Positions 31,872-41,495 of a stretch of DNA of 64,000 nucleotides are shown piece after piece. A program made the position numbers and the translations under genes. This DNA comes from CAYNWT01 sp964450955 (GTDB lineage: Bacteria; Planctomycetota; Planctomycetia; Planctomycetales; Planctomycetaceae): NCBI GenBank assembly GCA_964450955.1, contig CAYVFI010000001.1, positions 248,001 through 312,000 of the forward strand, in the 5' to 3' direction. The notes under the pieces are model-generated. The model searched no databases and had not been told where the DNA came from. It worked only from the letters and a program-made list of their open reading frames with translations. Position 1 is the first letter of the stretch, and each line of letters opens with the position of its first letter.

Positions 31872-32456
31872 CTACCAGTAGCACGATGTGAGAAAGGCTA
31901 ACTGCTGCGCTGGACTATATTCAACATCGTAATGGGCCCCATCGCCAGCAACCGGGCTTTGGTAGTTTACAGCATCAGCCGGAAGTACCCAATCGAAGTC
32001 GCCAAACCACTGATGAAACTCGGCGGGATCGGATGCCGCTTTGCCATCATCCTCGGGGCGATCCATATTTGAGTACTCGCCGTATTTATTCCAGAATTCA
32101 TCGTGCCATGCATCAAAGTCTTGCTGAGAGATCGTAAAGCGAGCTCGATATCCGTTACCGCTGTAATGCTTGAATACGGTGATGTCGGTTGCGGCTGGTG
32201 GCATGTAACGCTTAACACGAAAGTCGTCTATTGCTCCGTAATCGGGATAGTGAAACGTACCGAATCGGAAAAAGTCAACGACGTATGTGGTTGCCACACA
32301 GGATGGAATAAACAGAAGTGGCGGCAAGCAGATGGCAGCAATGGCACTGCGACGGGCCTGCCAATTGCGACGTCTACCAAACCAGAACAGGCCGATGATC
32401 AGGGCAATCATCAGCGCGACGGTAATCTGGGATGGCAACACCAAAGGCCAAAGCAT
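31872..32456 (-). CDS. Hypothetical membrane-anchored protein
   Basis: A 194-residue protein with two hydrophobic segments near residues 8-25 and 38-62, separated by a basic loop (RRRNWQARR), then a ~125-residue extracytoplasmic or cytoplasmic domain rich in Asp, Tyr and Trp (WNKYGEYSNMD, FHQWFGDFDW). The family is not recognised. Placement is isolated between an ECF sigma gene and a cytochrome-type operon. Confidence 0.6.
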   Translation of the reverse strand: MLWPLVLPSQITVALMIALIIGLFWFGRRRNWQARRSAIAAICLPPLLFIPSCVATTYVVDFFRFGTFHYPDYGAIDDFRVKRYMPPAATDITVFKHYSGNGYRARFTISQQDFDAWHDEFWNKYGEYSNMDRPEDDGKAASDPAEFHQWFGDFDWVLPADAVNYQSPVAGDGAHYDVEYSPAQQLAFLTSCYW

Positions 32457-32606
32457 CGAGAAACTGCCTTAGTGGTATAACGACCGCAACCACCGGGTTG
32501 TGGCGAGAGATCCTGGATTTCGAATTCGCATTGAGCCTGCGTTCCGGTTCGGACCAATTCGGAGACGACATCCAGTCACCAGTAAGACCGGTGGTGGATC
32601 GACGTG

Positions 32607-35186
32607 CTACGGCGAACGAAAAATCTCGCTGGTCAAAACTTCCGTCAGCATGGTACGGAGACCATAGTTGTCGGATTTAACTCGAGCCAGAATGTCGTCG
32701 ATTTCAAATTGGTCGACTCGTTCCATTCGTCGCCCCGTTGCGTAGGTGAGTAGCTGTTTAATTAGGTTGCGGGTGAAGATGTCGCGACGCGTCTTTGAGA
32801 GGACAGTCTTGAAGTTGGCGAAGTCCGAATAGGATTCTCCGGACGTCAGCTTGCCTGACGGGTCGATTGTGAGTCGCTTGCCTTTGAATTTTGGGTATTT
32901 CGTTCGCCAGCGGCCGATTGGGTCGAATGTTTCCAGGGCGAATCCGAACGGATCGATTTTACGGTGACACACGTTGCAGGCCTGATCCTGACGGTGCTTT
33001 TCCAGTTTCTCGCGGATGGACTTCGCGCCGCTTACGTCAGCTTCGATTGCCGGGACTTCATCCGGAGGCGGTGGTGGCGTGATGCCAAGCAGTCGTTCCG
33101 AAACCCAAACGCCTCGCGTGACCGGCGACGTGTCCACGCCGTTCGCGCTGACTGTCAGGACTCCGGCCATGCCCAGCACTCCGCCGCGCTGCATATTGCT
33201 CCCGATGCTGACTCGCTTAAACCCGTCGGCAAGGCGTAGAGTTTCTTGTTCTGGCAGTCGGTACAGTTTTGCCAGTTTCTTATCGACGTAGGTATAGTCC
33301 GCTTCCAAAAAATCCGTAACCGGTCCGTTATTCTGCAGCAACTGCTGAAAGAACAGCCTCGCCTCTTCTTTCATGGACGCTGGCAGATTTTGTGCGTAGT
33401 AGTCGCGATTGGACGAGCGAGGCGGCGGAAGGTTCCCAATGTCACGCAGATTCAGCCAACTGTCCAGGAAGGCCTTCACGAACTCTGACGATCGTTCGCT
33501 GTTTAGCAATCGATCGATTTGCTTTTTCAGTTTCGTATTCTCTGTGAGTGAACCTGAATCAGCCGCCAGCCGCAGTTGACTATCCGGTGGCCCGGCCCAC
33601 AACGCGTACGATAATCGGGAGGCCAGGTCGTGAGAACGAAGATATTTCTCGCCGTCGGACGTGATTTCACTAAGGTAAATAAACGACGGCGAGCACAATA
33701 TTAGCTTCAGTGAATCCAACGCCGCATCGCGAGGCGTCGCGCCTTCGGATTGGCGCTGTTCATACATCATCCTGATTCGAGCGCGATCCGAATCGATCAA
33801 GGGCCGTCGAAAGGCTCGCGACGCGAAGGCGTAGAGTTGATCGAGTGCTTTTTCAGCCACGAAACCGCCGATGCCAAAGACCGCCAGTTCTTCCTTCGGA
33901 CCGTCCGGTTCTCCAACCGGGCCGTGAACCTTGATCTCGCCGATCTTGATGTGAGGCAACGCTCCATGCCGAAGAATGTGCGCTCGGTTGACGCCGTCCT
34001 GAAATCCTTTGCCTTCGAATTCGTCCCTATAACGTTTATTGACTTCAAGAACTGACGCGCGGGATTCGTACGGGCCGTTTGGAAAAATGAAACGCGGCGT
34101 CTGGCCGACTTCCAACCAAACGCGAAACTTCAACCACTCCGGCTTCTCATCAGGAACAATCGCGCTGGCCAGAATCGGTTCGATGGCTTGGGGATAGTGA
34201 ATATGCCCCTTTGTTGCGTCACCGGGAACAACAGCCAGCTGAAACGGTTCTGAGAAATCGATTCGAAAGATTTCCGGGTCGTAATGTGTGTCTCGGTGCA
34301 TTGCCTGAGCATGCACGTGAATGTCGTACAGGCCAGAGACCGGCACACCGCCGAGGAAGTCCTGGATGTGTCCGTATCCGCCCTGGCGAGTGTCCGTGTT
34401 GGGTTGTTCGTACAATGCGAGGAATTCATATTTGAAGACGTTGCGATGAGGCCCCGCGAGTTCTTCATACTGCCTGAAGTTATCAGTGAAGTGCCAGGTC
34501 TTTGGTTCCATCCTTTCCTTGCCAAGCCGAGCGTCGACAAGTCGATTTGCAGCCTGGAAATACTGATCGACCAGGAAGCCGGACGTGACCAGCGCGTCGC
34601 CGATATTGTCCATGTGCTGAACCGTGTTTTCTTTCGGAAAGTCGGCCGTCAGCCCAAGCGTGTCGACTCGCCGATCAAACAACACTGCCAGCGTGTTCTC
34701 GTATTCGCGACGGGAAAGTCGCCGCAGGACGGTTCGGCCGCCGGTACTCGCAAGACTGTCGCGAGCGTCCTTAATTCCGGCGCGCAACACACCAACCATC
34801 GCGAGACGTTCTGCGTCGGTCGGTTGATCAGAATCCTGAGGCGGCATCTCTTTCAGCGTCAGCTGGTCGATAATTTCATCGACGCTGATCAACTGGGTTT
34901 CGGTTCGAAACGGAAAACGCAGCGACTGAAACTCCCGATCACCTTCCGCAACATCTTTGCTATGGCACGCCATGCAGTATGTCGCGAGAAACTTCGAAGC
35001 CACCTCATTACGCGCCGCATCGGATTTCGGAATCTCATCCGCACTGACACGACCGCTGGCTCCGAGAAGAAATAAAGCAACGCAGACGGTTTGAAGGACT
35101 CCCGGGTGGCAAAGGGCCAGGGCACTACGTTGGCGGCACTGCGCCGTTGGTTTCACGAGGCGTTCCGAACAACTCATAACTTCCAT
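32607..35186 (-). CDS. Planctomycete DUF1592/1588/1585-type cytochrome c protein
   Basis: An 859-residue exported protein: signal peptide, haem motif CMACH near residue 70 (PSCyt1), DUF1587 (LRRLSRREYENTLAVLFD), a carbohydrate-binding-like middle region, DUF1592 (ALDSLKLILCSPSFIYL), DUF1588 (MQRGGVLGMAGVLTVSANG), a second haem motif CNVCH near 738 and DUF1585 (RNLIKQLLTYATGRRM). The family is a planctomycete hallmark, probably involved in periplasmic redox steps of polymer degradation. It begins 2 nt after the stop of the DUF1552 gene upstream, forming a two-gene operon. ATG at 35186 is chosen; 35177 is an alternative. Confidence 0.92.
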   Translation of the reverse strand: MEVMSCSERLVKPTAQCRQRSALALCHPGVLQTVCVALFLLGASGRVSADEIPKSDAARNEVASKFLATYCMACHSKDVAEGDREFQSLRFPFRTETQLISVDEIIDQLTLKEMPPQDSDQPTDAERLAMVGVLRAGIKDARDSLASTGGRTVLRRLSRREYENTLAVLFDRRVDTLGLTADFPKENTVQHMDNIGDALVTSGFLVDQYFQAANRLVDARLGKERMEPKTWHFTDNFRQYEELAGPHRNVFKYEFLALYEQPNTDTRQGGYGHIQDFLGGVPVSGLYDIHVHAQAMHRDTHYDPEIFRIDFSEPFQLAVVPGDATKGHIHYPQAIEPILASAIVPDEKPEWLKFRVWLEVGQTPRFIFPNGPYESRASVLEVNKRYRDEFEGKGFQDGVNRAHILRHGALPHIKIGEIKVHGPVGEPDGPKEELAVFGIGGFVAEKALDQLYAFASRAFRRPLIDSDRARIRMMYEQRQSEGATPRDAALDSLKLILCSPSFIYLSEITSDGEKYLRSHDLASRLSYALWAGPPDSQLRLAADSGSLTENTKLKKQIDRLLNSERSSEFVKAFLDSWLNLRDIGNLPPPRSSNRDYYAQNLPASMKEEARLFFQQLLQNNGPVTDFLEADYTYVDKKLAKLYRLPEQETLRLADGFKRVSIGSNMQRGGVLGMAGVLTVSANGVDTSPVTRGVWVSERLLGITPPPPPDEVPAIEADVSGAKSIREKLEKHRQDQACNVCHRKIDPFGFALETFDPIGRWRTKYPKFKGKRLTIDPSGKLTSGESYSDFANFKTVLSKTRRDIFTRNLIKQLLTYATGRRMERVDQFEIDDILARVKSDNYGLRTMLTEVLTSEIFRSP

Positions 35187-35188
35187 GC

Positions 35189-36472
35189 TTACGAGAACGT
35201 CCCGGTACTGGTTCCGAACGCGTCCTTCTTCACGCCCATTTGCCGGGCGATGCCAAGCAACAGATTGCACAGCGGGACCTTACCCGGCCCCGATGACTTC
35301 ACCTGCCTGAACTCGCCGCTGCCGTAGCCACTGCCGGCCAACACAATTGGCAAATCCGTGTTCTTGTGCGAGTTCGCGTTCCCCATGCCGCTACCAAACA
35401 GCACGGCTGTTGAATCCAGTAGCGTCTTCTCGCCATCCTGAATCTTCGCCAGCCGAGTCAGAAAGTTTCCGAACTCTTCCAGTTGATAAGTCTCCAGCTT
35501 GATCAGCTTTTCGATCGCGTCCTGGTCGTTCCCGTGGTGAGAAAGACTGTGATACGATTTCTTGATTCCAAGGTGTTGCGGCAAAAAGCTTCCGCCGATT
35601 TCCAGAGTCGCCACGCGCGTCGAGTCTGTTTGCAATGCCAGCGCGATGAGTTCGTAGAGGAGCGGAAGGTCCTTCGCTGTATTTGTGTTTGCAGGTTTGT
35701 CGAACGGAGCATCCGGCTTCGGTGAACCCGCCCAGCGCTTTCGAGCTTCAAGGCGTTTTTCGACGTCGCGAATCGAACTGAAGTATTCGTCCAGTTTATC
35801 CTTATCTTCCTGATTGATTCGCTTTGACAGCGATTTCGCTTCACCCAAAATGCTGTCAAGGACGGAAGCCTGAAGACTGTTGGCCTTCACCTTCTCTGCG
35901 TGATTCTTTTTCGAATCAGAAGCAAACAGTCGTTCGTACAATTCAGCCGGTCCCGTTATGGGTGGAACGCGGATCCCGGACCGTGTCCACGAAAGCTGGC
36001 AACCACCATGGATGCCACCTTCCGAACCAACAGTCAGCGATGGAAACCGAGTCTGTCGTCCGACTTCATCCGCGATGAACTGGTCGATGGTGACGTTACC
36101 ATCAGGCCGCAGTTTGGATTCATGGTGCAGCACGCCTGACAGAAAAGTGTGCACGGCAAAGTGCCCACCCCGAATACCATGGTCCAAACCTCCATAAACA
36201 GTCAGCTGTTTCCGGTTGGCAGCCAGCGGTTTCAGCAGAGTGGTTTCTTCGAAATCCTTTCCGGTCGTTTCAGGAAAGAACTGCTTCGTCTGAAACCCAA
36301 GCAGGTTTCCGATAGCGACAAACCGTTTGGCTCCCACACCCGCACCGCGAGTCATCAGGATCGACGGCTCGTCCGCCAGAACGCTGCCCGACAATGAGGC
36401 CAATCCTGGCAAGGCCAGCGAACCGGCTACCGAACGAATTGCAAAACGACGACGTGTTAGTTTTTCAGACAT
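35189..36472 (-). CDS. DUF1552 family protein with Tat signal
   Basis: A 427-residue exported protein starting MSEKLTRRRFAIRSVAG, a twin-arginine signal, cleaved near VLADE. The body has the DUF1552 pattern: GGLDHGIRGGHFAVHTFLSG, SLTVGSEGG, SHHGND and TLLDSTAVLFGSGM-GN. The fold is related to alkaline-phosphatase-like sulfatases, but a catalytic role is not established. It is paired with the DUF1592-type cytochrome gene downstream (2-nt spacing), the usual genomic pairing. A broken relative lies at 17834-18336. Confidence 0.93.
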   Translation of the reverse strand: MSEKLTRRRFAIRSVAGSLALPGLASLSGSVLADEPSILMTRGAGVGAKRFVAIGNLLGFQTKQFFPETTGKDFEETTLLKPLAANRKQLTVYGGLDHGIRGGHFAVHTFLSGVLHHESKLRPDGNVTIDQFIADEVGRQTRFPSLTVGSEGGIHGGCQLSWTRSGIRVPPITGPAELYERLFASDSKKNHAEKVKANSLQASVLDSILGEAKSLSKRINQEDKDKLDEYFSSIRDVEKRLEARKRWAGSPKPDAPFDKPANTNTAKDLPLLYELIALALQTDSTRVATLEIGGSFLPQHLGIKKSYHSLSHHGNDQDAIEKLIKLETYQLEEFGNFLTRLAKIQDGEKTLLDSTAVLFGSGMGNANSHKNTDLPIVLAGSGYGSGEFRQVKSSGPGKVPLCNLLLGIARQMGVKKDAFGTSTGTFS

Positions 36473-36677
36473 GCACTAATTGTACCCGCTGTGGCAACTG
36501 GCTCCAACGGCGAGTTCCGCATTCGGGCACCTGGCCCTGCCGAACACCGGATTAAAGCGGTCCCAAACGCAGATTGTGATTGAATCGGACTACGAACGTC
36601 CGCGCCACCGGCATGCAGCACGCACGGTGTGACCCGAAACGTGTGACCAAAACGCCGATCACCCAGTCGCCCGCCAC

Positions 36678-36704
36678 ATCGCCCGCGCTCCTTTAGCGGG
36701 CGAT
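36678..36704 (-). repeat. Hairpin downstream of the zinc-ribbon gene
   Basis: Perfect 9-bp stem ATCGCCCGC/GCGGGCGAT with a 9-nt loop, 14 nt past the stop codon of the minus-strand gene at 36718. There is no T-run, so its role as terminator is uncertain. Confidence 0.45.
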
Positions 36705-36717
36705 TCCGGCTTACCGC

Positions 36718-37272
36718 TTAGTCCGAAGGTTTGTTTGAGCTGGGCAGCGATACAAGTTGAAGAGTGAGATTTGCGTTTGGGCGTTTCATCTTCGCGTATG
36801 TAATGGCTGAGCCGAGAGCGTTGCGACCAGCCACAGGAATCGTTGCACCTTCTGGCGCAGTCATAATCTGCTGAGCAATTGACTGGCCAAGCTGCACTGG
36901 GTTTTCGGGGTCATGCCAGTGCATCTTGCAAAGCAGACACTGCCGCGCGTTGACGTGCAGCGGTAAGTCGCAGTACGGGCACGGCTTTGAAGGATCCAAT
37001 GGATGTGGCCCATCTGGATGCAACGCCCAAATTTTTGCCCAGACGTGAGAACAGCCAGTCTTCTCTTGGATGGCTTTCATGAGATGAATTGATCGAAGCC
37101 CGCGGAGTTCCTTCAGATCATTGGCGGACAAGTCCGCAAACGCTGGAATATAGGTTTCGCAACGTGGACAGTACTCACCGCGTGTAGGCATCGCATTGCC
37201 GAGTGATTCGACTTCCTCTTTCGTGTACGGAGGACCGATCTCGGAAATAATACGATGCTTGGAATCACTCAC
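36718..37272 (-). CDS. Hypothetical protein with three CxxC zinc-ribbon knuckles
   Basis: A 184-residue protein with CPRC near residue 35, CPYC near 98 and CLLC near 112, suggesting structural zinc binding, plus a helical segment between (LKELRGLRSIHLMKAIQEKTG). The C-terminal ~60 residues lack recognisable motifs. It starts at a GTG with only weak upstream GA-rich sequence, so the start is uncertain. No specific family is recognised. Confidence 0.6.
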   Translation of the reverse strand: MSDSKHRIISEIGPPYTKEEVESLGNAMPTRGEYCPRCETYIPAFADLSANDLKELRGLRSIHLMKAIQEKTGCSHVWAKIWALHPDGPHPLDPSKPCPYCDLPLHVNARQCLLCKMHWHDPENPVQLGQSIAQQIMTAPEGATIPVAGRNALGSAITYAKMKRPNANLTLQLVSLPSSNKPSD

Positions 37273-37440
37273 GACTGTCTCTTTGCCAGCTAACGTGCAA
37301 AATCACCAAGGTCCCACCGGCGACATCGATTTCAAACTCAGCCCGGACGGCAAACGCGCGTCCAACCCATTGTTCAAGAAGCTGAGTTGCGGAAGCTTTG
37401 ATGATGTCGGGAACACTTTGTTGAGTTGACTCTGTTTTGA

Positions 37441-39885
37441 TTACGGTTTCGTGAGTCGCCGTTGCCTTTCTTCAGGAACGCGGCTCGCGATGGCGTCCGT
37501 GGACACAACTTCCACCTTGTTCCAGTAGGCCCATTCGTTGGCCCAGTTGTTCGCTCGATTCTCGATACTCAAATCGATGGCCTGCCCGGCGAACTTCGTT
37601 AGGTCAATCGACACGTCCAACCATTCATCTTTGGACACAGTTTTTGACCCCACAATCTGATCGGTGATGACCTGCTGATTCGCAAGAACTCGTAGCTGCC
37701 AGTCGCCGTGAGGGTGGTGGCTTACGCACAATTGTAGCGTGGTCGTCTTACCTTCAGGAATCGTGACCTTCCGCTTCTTAAGAACACAAGGCGCGTTCCG
37801 CTTTTGCGGGTGTGTTTGCACGGCCATCCGATTCCTGAACGATTTATGTACGACAACCCCACCCTCGCCGCTGTTGACGACTCGAAAGCCCACCGCGACT
37901 TTGCCGATCATCGTATTCCAGTTGCTCTTATTCTGTGCCACACCCAACCCCTTCAGGGGCGCGTTGCCTGTGGCGATTCGTCTGGCGACAGACGCTTGCA
38001 GAAACGGTAGCTTTCCGCCAACAGCCAGCTTTAAAGCGTCGGCGGGGTGGGCCGGCACCATAGGTTCCAAACCGAACCAATACATGCGAGGCAAATTGTT
38101 GTCTGCAATATCATTGGCATGAGACACCAGCCCTTTCAAAATGGCCCAACGCTGATCAAACGGCAGACGCTGCACAGCTGACGCCAGATACAGCCGCACG
38201 ATTTGTGAATCGTCCTGGCTGGCCATCGTGGCAAACTTCTGCAGCGTCTGCGCGGTGAGTTGCAAGCCGGGTTGCGTGTCCATACCACCGGCGGGCTGGA
38301 ACGCGTTCACTCGGCTTTCATCACACAAAAACTGCACAGCCCACGACCGGACGTGTTGGTCGTCGTGATCCAGCAACTGCACCAGTCGATCGGTTGCCAA
38401 CGCACCAGTCACGTGCATCGCCCACATCGCGCGGAGGCGTTTGGGGGACGTTGGCGCGCTGTTAAACATGGCGGCTAGTTGAGCGTGCACTTTGACTTGA
38501 TCCAGCGTTCCACTTGCGGTTCGCGACTGCAGCAACGTGCGCGCCTGCCGTACGTACCAATCGTTGGTATGAGTCTGCAAATTCACAAGCTCCGTATCAG
38601 ACATCGCGCCCAGGTTTGGTCGCGTGATTGGCTTTGAATCCTTTGGCATGATGCGGTAGATGCGACCGCTGTCGGGAAACTTAATCGCGTTCCCGCACAC
38701 GTCCTGATCGTGCCAATCCAAAATGTAAACACCACCTTCCGGGCCAATTTCGACACTGAAGCCGACCCACGCCATGTCGTTGGTTGGCATGAAGTCGCTG
38801 CCGTGCTTACCGATAAAGCTGGAACCCTTTGGCACCATGTAGTCGGTCAGCACAGCGTGTTCGTGAATGTTGCACATGAACAGCTGGTTCCGATACTTCT
38901 TCGGAAACGTGTCGGCCAGGTAAAATCGAGCTCCACCGTGAGCGGACAAATGGCGGTGGTCGCGGATTGTCTTAATGTCGTCGTAGATATACGGATTGAC
39001 GTGCGGCTTGCTTTGCTTGTCATACACGCCGCCCTGAACCACATGGAACAGATGCGGAATCACGCAGCACGTCGCGAACCCCTGGCCGTGATCATCAAAG
39101 TCAAAGCCCCACGGATTCGACAACCCGCGCGCGAAGACCTCAAACGTTTTTCTCGTTGGATGGTATCGCCAGATACCGCCGTCGATGAACTGCCGATCTT
39201 CAGTCTTCGCCTGCGGGCTACCAACCCATGATTCCGTGAACACACCGTGACAACCGTAAAGCCACCCGTCCGGACCCCAGATAAAACTGTTTAGCGTTTC
39301 GTGGCGATCGTTGATGCCCCAGCCGTCAAGCAGGTTTTGCGGCGGACCGTCCGGCTTGTCATCTGCATCAGCATCCGGAATAAATGTGAGGTTCGGCGGA
39401 GAACCAACAAACACGCCGCCAAAACCACACGCGATACCCGAACTGAATGTCAGCTTATCGGTGAATGTCTTCTTCTTATCAAAGACGCCATCGCTGTCGG
39501 TATCTTCCAGAATCTGGATGCGTGTGACCCGATCGTCGGTGTGATTCCGCCGGGTCCGATAGTTGAAGTTTTCAAGAACCCACATCCGGCCGCGGTCATC
39601 GAAGCAAAACGCAATCGGTTCTGCGATGTCCGGTTCAGACGCGTAGACGGAGACTTCGAAACCATCCGGAATCGCCATCTTCTTAACGGCTTCCGCGGGT
39701 TTTAAGAACGGAGCATCGCTATCTCGGTGCTGTTTCCGAGGCAACAGGTTTCGCGAATGCTGGTGGTCATCGTCCTGAGCCTTCGCGAGTGTCGGAAGCG
39801 ATAAAACAACCGCGGCCGCAGCCAGCAGCAAAGTACACCGATCCATTGTGAGTGCATTCTTCCAGGCTTGTCGTGTCTGTTTCAT
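37441..39885 (-). CDS. Membrane-bound-dehydrogenase-type propeller protein
   Basis: An 814-residue exported protein. A signal peptide is followed by AIPDGFEVSVYASEPDI, FDDRGRMWVLENFNY, ILEDTDSDG and a six-bladed propeller resembling sorbosone/glucose dehydrogenases, with GGIWRYHP and NPWGFDFDDHG. HEAT-like repeats (about 450-600) and a C-terminal beta-rich domain follow. It lacks its own CxxCH, but the partner gene upstream supplies a haem domain. The start codon overlaps the partner's stop (ATGA), so they are translationally coupled. Probably a periplasmic redox enzyme of unknown substrate. Confidence 0.85.
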   Translation of the reverse strand: MKQTRQAWKNALTMDRCTLLLAAAAVVLSLPTLAKAQDDDHQHSRNLLPRKQHRDSDAPFLKPAEAVKKMAIPDGFEVSVYASEPDIAEPIAFCFDDRGRMWVLENFNYRTRRNHTDDRVTRIQILEDTDSDGVFDKKKTFTDKLTFSSGIACGFGGVFVGSPPNLTFIPDADADDKPDGPPQNLLDGWGINDRHETLNSFIWGPDGWLYGCHGVFTESWVGSPQAKTEDRQFIDGGIWRYHPTRKTFEVFARGLSNPWGFDFDDHGQGFATCCVIPHLFHVVQGGVYDKQSKPHVNPYIYDDIKTIRDHRHLSAHGGARFYLADTFPKKYRNQLFMCNIHEHAVLTDYMVPKGSSFIGKHGSDFMPTNDMAWVGFSVEIGPEGGVYILDWHDQDVCGNAIKFPDSGRIYRIMPKDSKPITRPNLGAMSDTELVNLQTHTNDWYVRQARTLLQSRTASGTLDQVKVHAQLAAMFNSAPTSPKRLRAMWAMHVTGALATDRLVQLLDHDDQHVRSWAVQFLCDESRVNAFQPAGGMDTQPGLQLTAQTLQKFATMASQDDSQIVRLYLASAVQRLPFDQRWAILKGLVSHANDIADNNLPRMYWFGLEPMVPAHPADALKLAVGGKLPFLQASVARRIATGNAPLKGLGVAQNKSNWNTMIGKVAVGFRVVNSGEGGVVVHKSFRNRMAVQTHPQKRNAPCVLKKRKVTIPEGKTTTLQLCVSHHPHGDWQLRVLANQQVITDQIVGSKTVSKDEWLDVSIDLTKFAGQAIDLSIENRANNWANEWAYWNKVEVVSTDAIASRVPEERQRRLTKP

Positions 39886-41084
39886 TTCGTCAGCTCCACT
39901 TGCTCTGTCGTTCGCAAATACCTGACCAGGTCAAACACTTCCTGCGGCTTGAGTGCCTCTAGTTGACCTTCGGGCATCATCGAATTTCTTGACACGGCAC
40001 GCTCGTCGATGTCCGACTTCGCGATCACGAGGCGCGGGTTCTCCACCGTCTTCAGGACAACTCGAACCGCATCTTCTTCCGCAATCACTCCGTTCACCGA
40101 TCGACCATCATCAGTCACAATGGTGACCATCTTGTACGCGGCCGGAACGTCGTAGCCTGGGTCAACGCTGTTCAACAACAGGTAATCCAGGTTCGCTCGA
40201 TTAGAACCGGTCAGGTCAGGACCGATTGTTCCGCCTTCACCATACATCAAGTGGCAGGACGCGCACGTCTTCCGGAAAACGCGTCGCCCGTTTTGCACAT
40301 CAGCCTTTGCCAGCTTCTCAGGCGTAATTCGAGACTTCCACTTCGCGATTTGCTGTTCACGATTGGCTCCCAGAGTAGGCGGCTTTCCGAAAACAGAAAC
40401 AAACTTCTCACCCAGCATCGCATGCAGAGATCGCGCGACGTGTGTCGGAACATCGGTCTGTGGAACCTTCTTTTCACGAACCGCCTTCAGCAAAGCTTCC
40501 GCGTACGGTTTTCGCGTTGCCAGGGTCTCAATAACCGCGCGGCGGAGTTCAGAAGACATGCCCGCATACCGGTTCAGCAGAATCGAAGGAGCCGCTTGGT
40601 TTTCCACGGCCGCGTAACCTCGCACCGCCGTCATTTGTATCGCTTGATCATCAAGCAGCCCTTCCAGCAACCTGGACGCTGCGACGTTTTGTTGCGACAG
40701 CAGGCCCTGCAGCGTTTTGCGTCGCAGTTCCGGTTCGGCTTTGGCGTTTGCGATCGTTGCCAACGCTCGTTCAATTGCCGACTCGTCTCCAAACGTTCGA
40801 GACAGCTGATTGGCCAAATCACGAACGCCTTTATCCTTGTGAGCGATAAGTTTGACCGCGACGGAACTCCAGTTACGCGGAGCCTTCACATCGCGCCGTC
40901 CCTCAAGGCCCTTCAACATGCCTTTCATCAGCGGCTTCAGCACGGCAGCATCGGTAACGCTATCCAACGTGCCGACCAGCAGCCGCATGGATTCCGCTTC
41001 GTCCCCCGCACTGACCGGCAATCCAACCAGTGCCCACAGCACAAAAAGACGCAGCCACGCGGTTCTAAAATGAGTTGGGGTCAT
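39882..41084 (-). CDS. Exported c-type cytochrome with HEAT-like repeats (TIGR02603-like)
   Basis: A 400-residue protein: signal peptide (about 1-25), helical HEAT-like repeats to about 250, then a haem-binding domain with CASCH near 276 and SMMPEGQL near 375, whose methionine is the likely axial ligand. This is the planctomycete haem-binding TIGR02603 pattern. ATG at 41084 is preferred over a GTG at 41102 because AGGA lies about 10 nt before it. It overlaps the dehydrogenase-type gene by 4 nt; in other planctomycetes these two modules are often one polypeptide. Confidence 0.87.
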   Translation of the reverse strand: MTPTHFRTAWLRLFVLWALVGLPVSAGDEAESMRLLVGTLDSVTDAAVLKPLMKGMLKGLEGRRDVKAPRNWSSVAVKLIAHKDKGVRDLANQLSRTFGDESAIERALATIANAKAEPELRRKTLQGLLSQQNVAASRLLEGLLDDQAIQMTAVRGYAAVENQAAPSILLNRYAGMSSELRRAVIETLATRKPYAEALLKAVREKKVPQTDVPTHVARSLHAMLGEKFVSVFGKPPTLGANREQQIAKWKSRITPEKLAKADVQNGRRVFRKTCASCHLMYGEGGTIGPDLTGSNRANLDYLLLNSVDPGYDVPAAYKMVTIVTDDGRSVNGVIAEEDAVRVVLKTVENPRLVIAKSDIDERAVSRNSMMPEGQLEALKPQEVFDLVRYLRTTEQVELTK

Positions 41085-41495
41085 TCCGTCTTGATTCCTC
41101 ACAGAAGTAAAAACAGGACGCGCACGCCAGACCGATCGATTGTCATGTTTCTGTCGTCGATTTGCACAGAGTACCCAAAAACGTCATAGAAGCACACGGT
41201 TTGGTAAATCGGAACCAGCATTCGAGCGTCCGCAACCTGAACCCCGTTTGTCAGGTGTCCGATGCGGGTCGCTGGCGTAAAACTGCACCGATTCCCGTTA
41301 TCTAATCTGGCCTGCCGTAATTTTGTCCGAATTGACTACACTTCGGACAGGGTTTGGAGTTCAAACCCCACACGACATCTCGCGGCGTTCGAACCATCGA
41401 GAGTGCTAAACAACCTCAGCGGGCGGCTGGCGATATTTCGTCGAGTTCACCGCGTGAGACGTCAGGTCACTGTTTCTCTTTTGAAAGACGATGTA
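41085..41495. other. Divergent intergenic region, no motif identified
   Basis: About 410 nt between the divergent cytochrome gene and the DUF533-like gene. It must contain both promoters. A TTGACT at about 41332 has no convincing -10 partner. Confidence 0.4.

Noticed and set aside
34284..35075. 263-codon plus-strand frame
   Set aside because: Shadow of the DUF1592-type cytochrome gene on the opposite strand; no domain similarity.
40251..41189. 312-codon plus-strand frame rich in Arg and Gln
   Set aside because: Shadow of the haem protein gene; composition is that of a reverse-strand frame in GC-rich DNA.
41267..41282. TGGCGTAAAACTGCA as a sigma54 promoter for the DUF533-like gene
   Set aside because: The GG to GC spacing is one base short, and the site is over 200 nt from the start codon.
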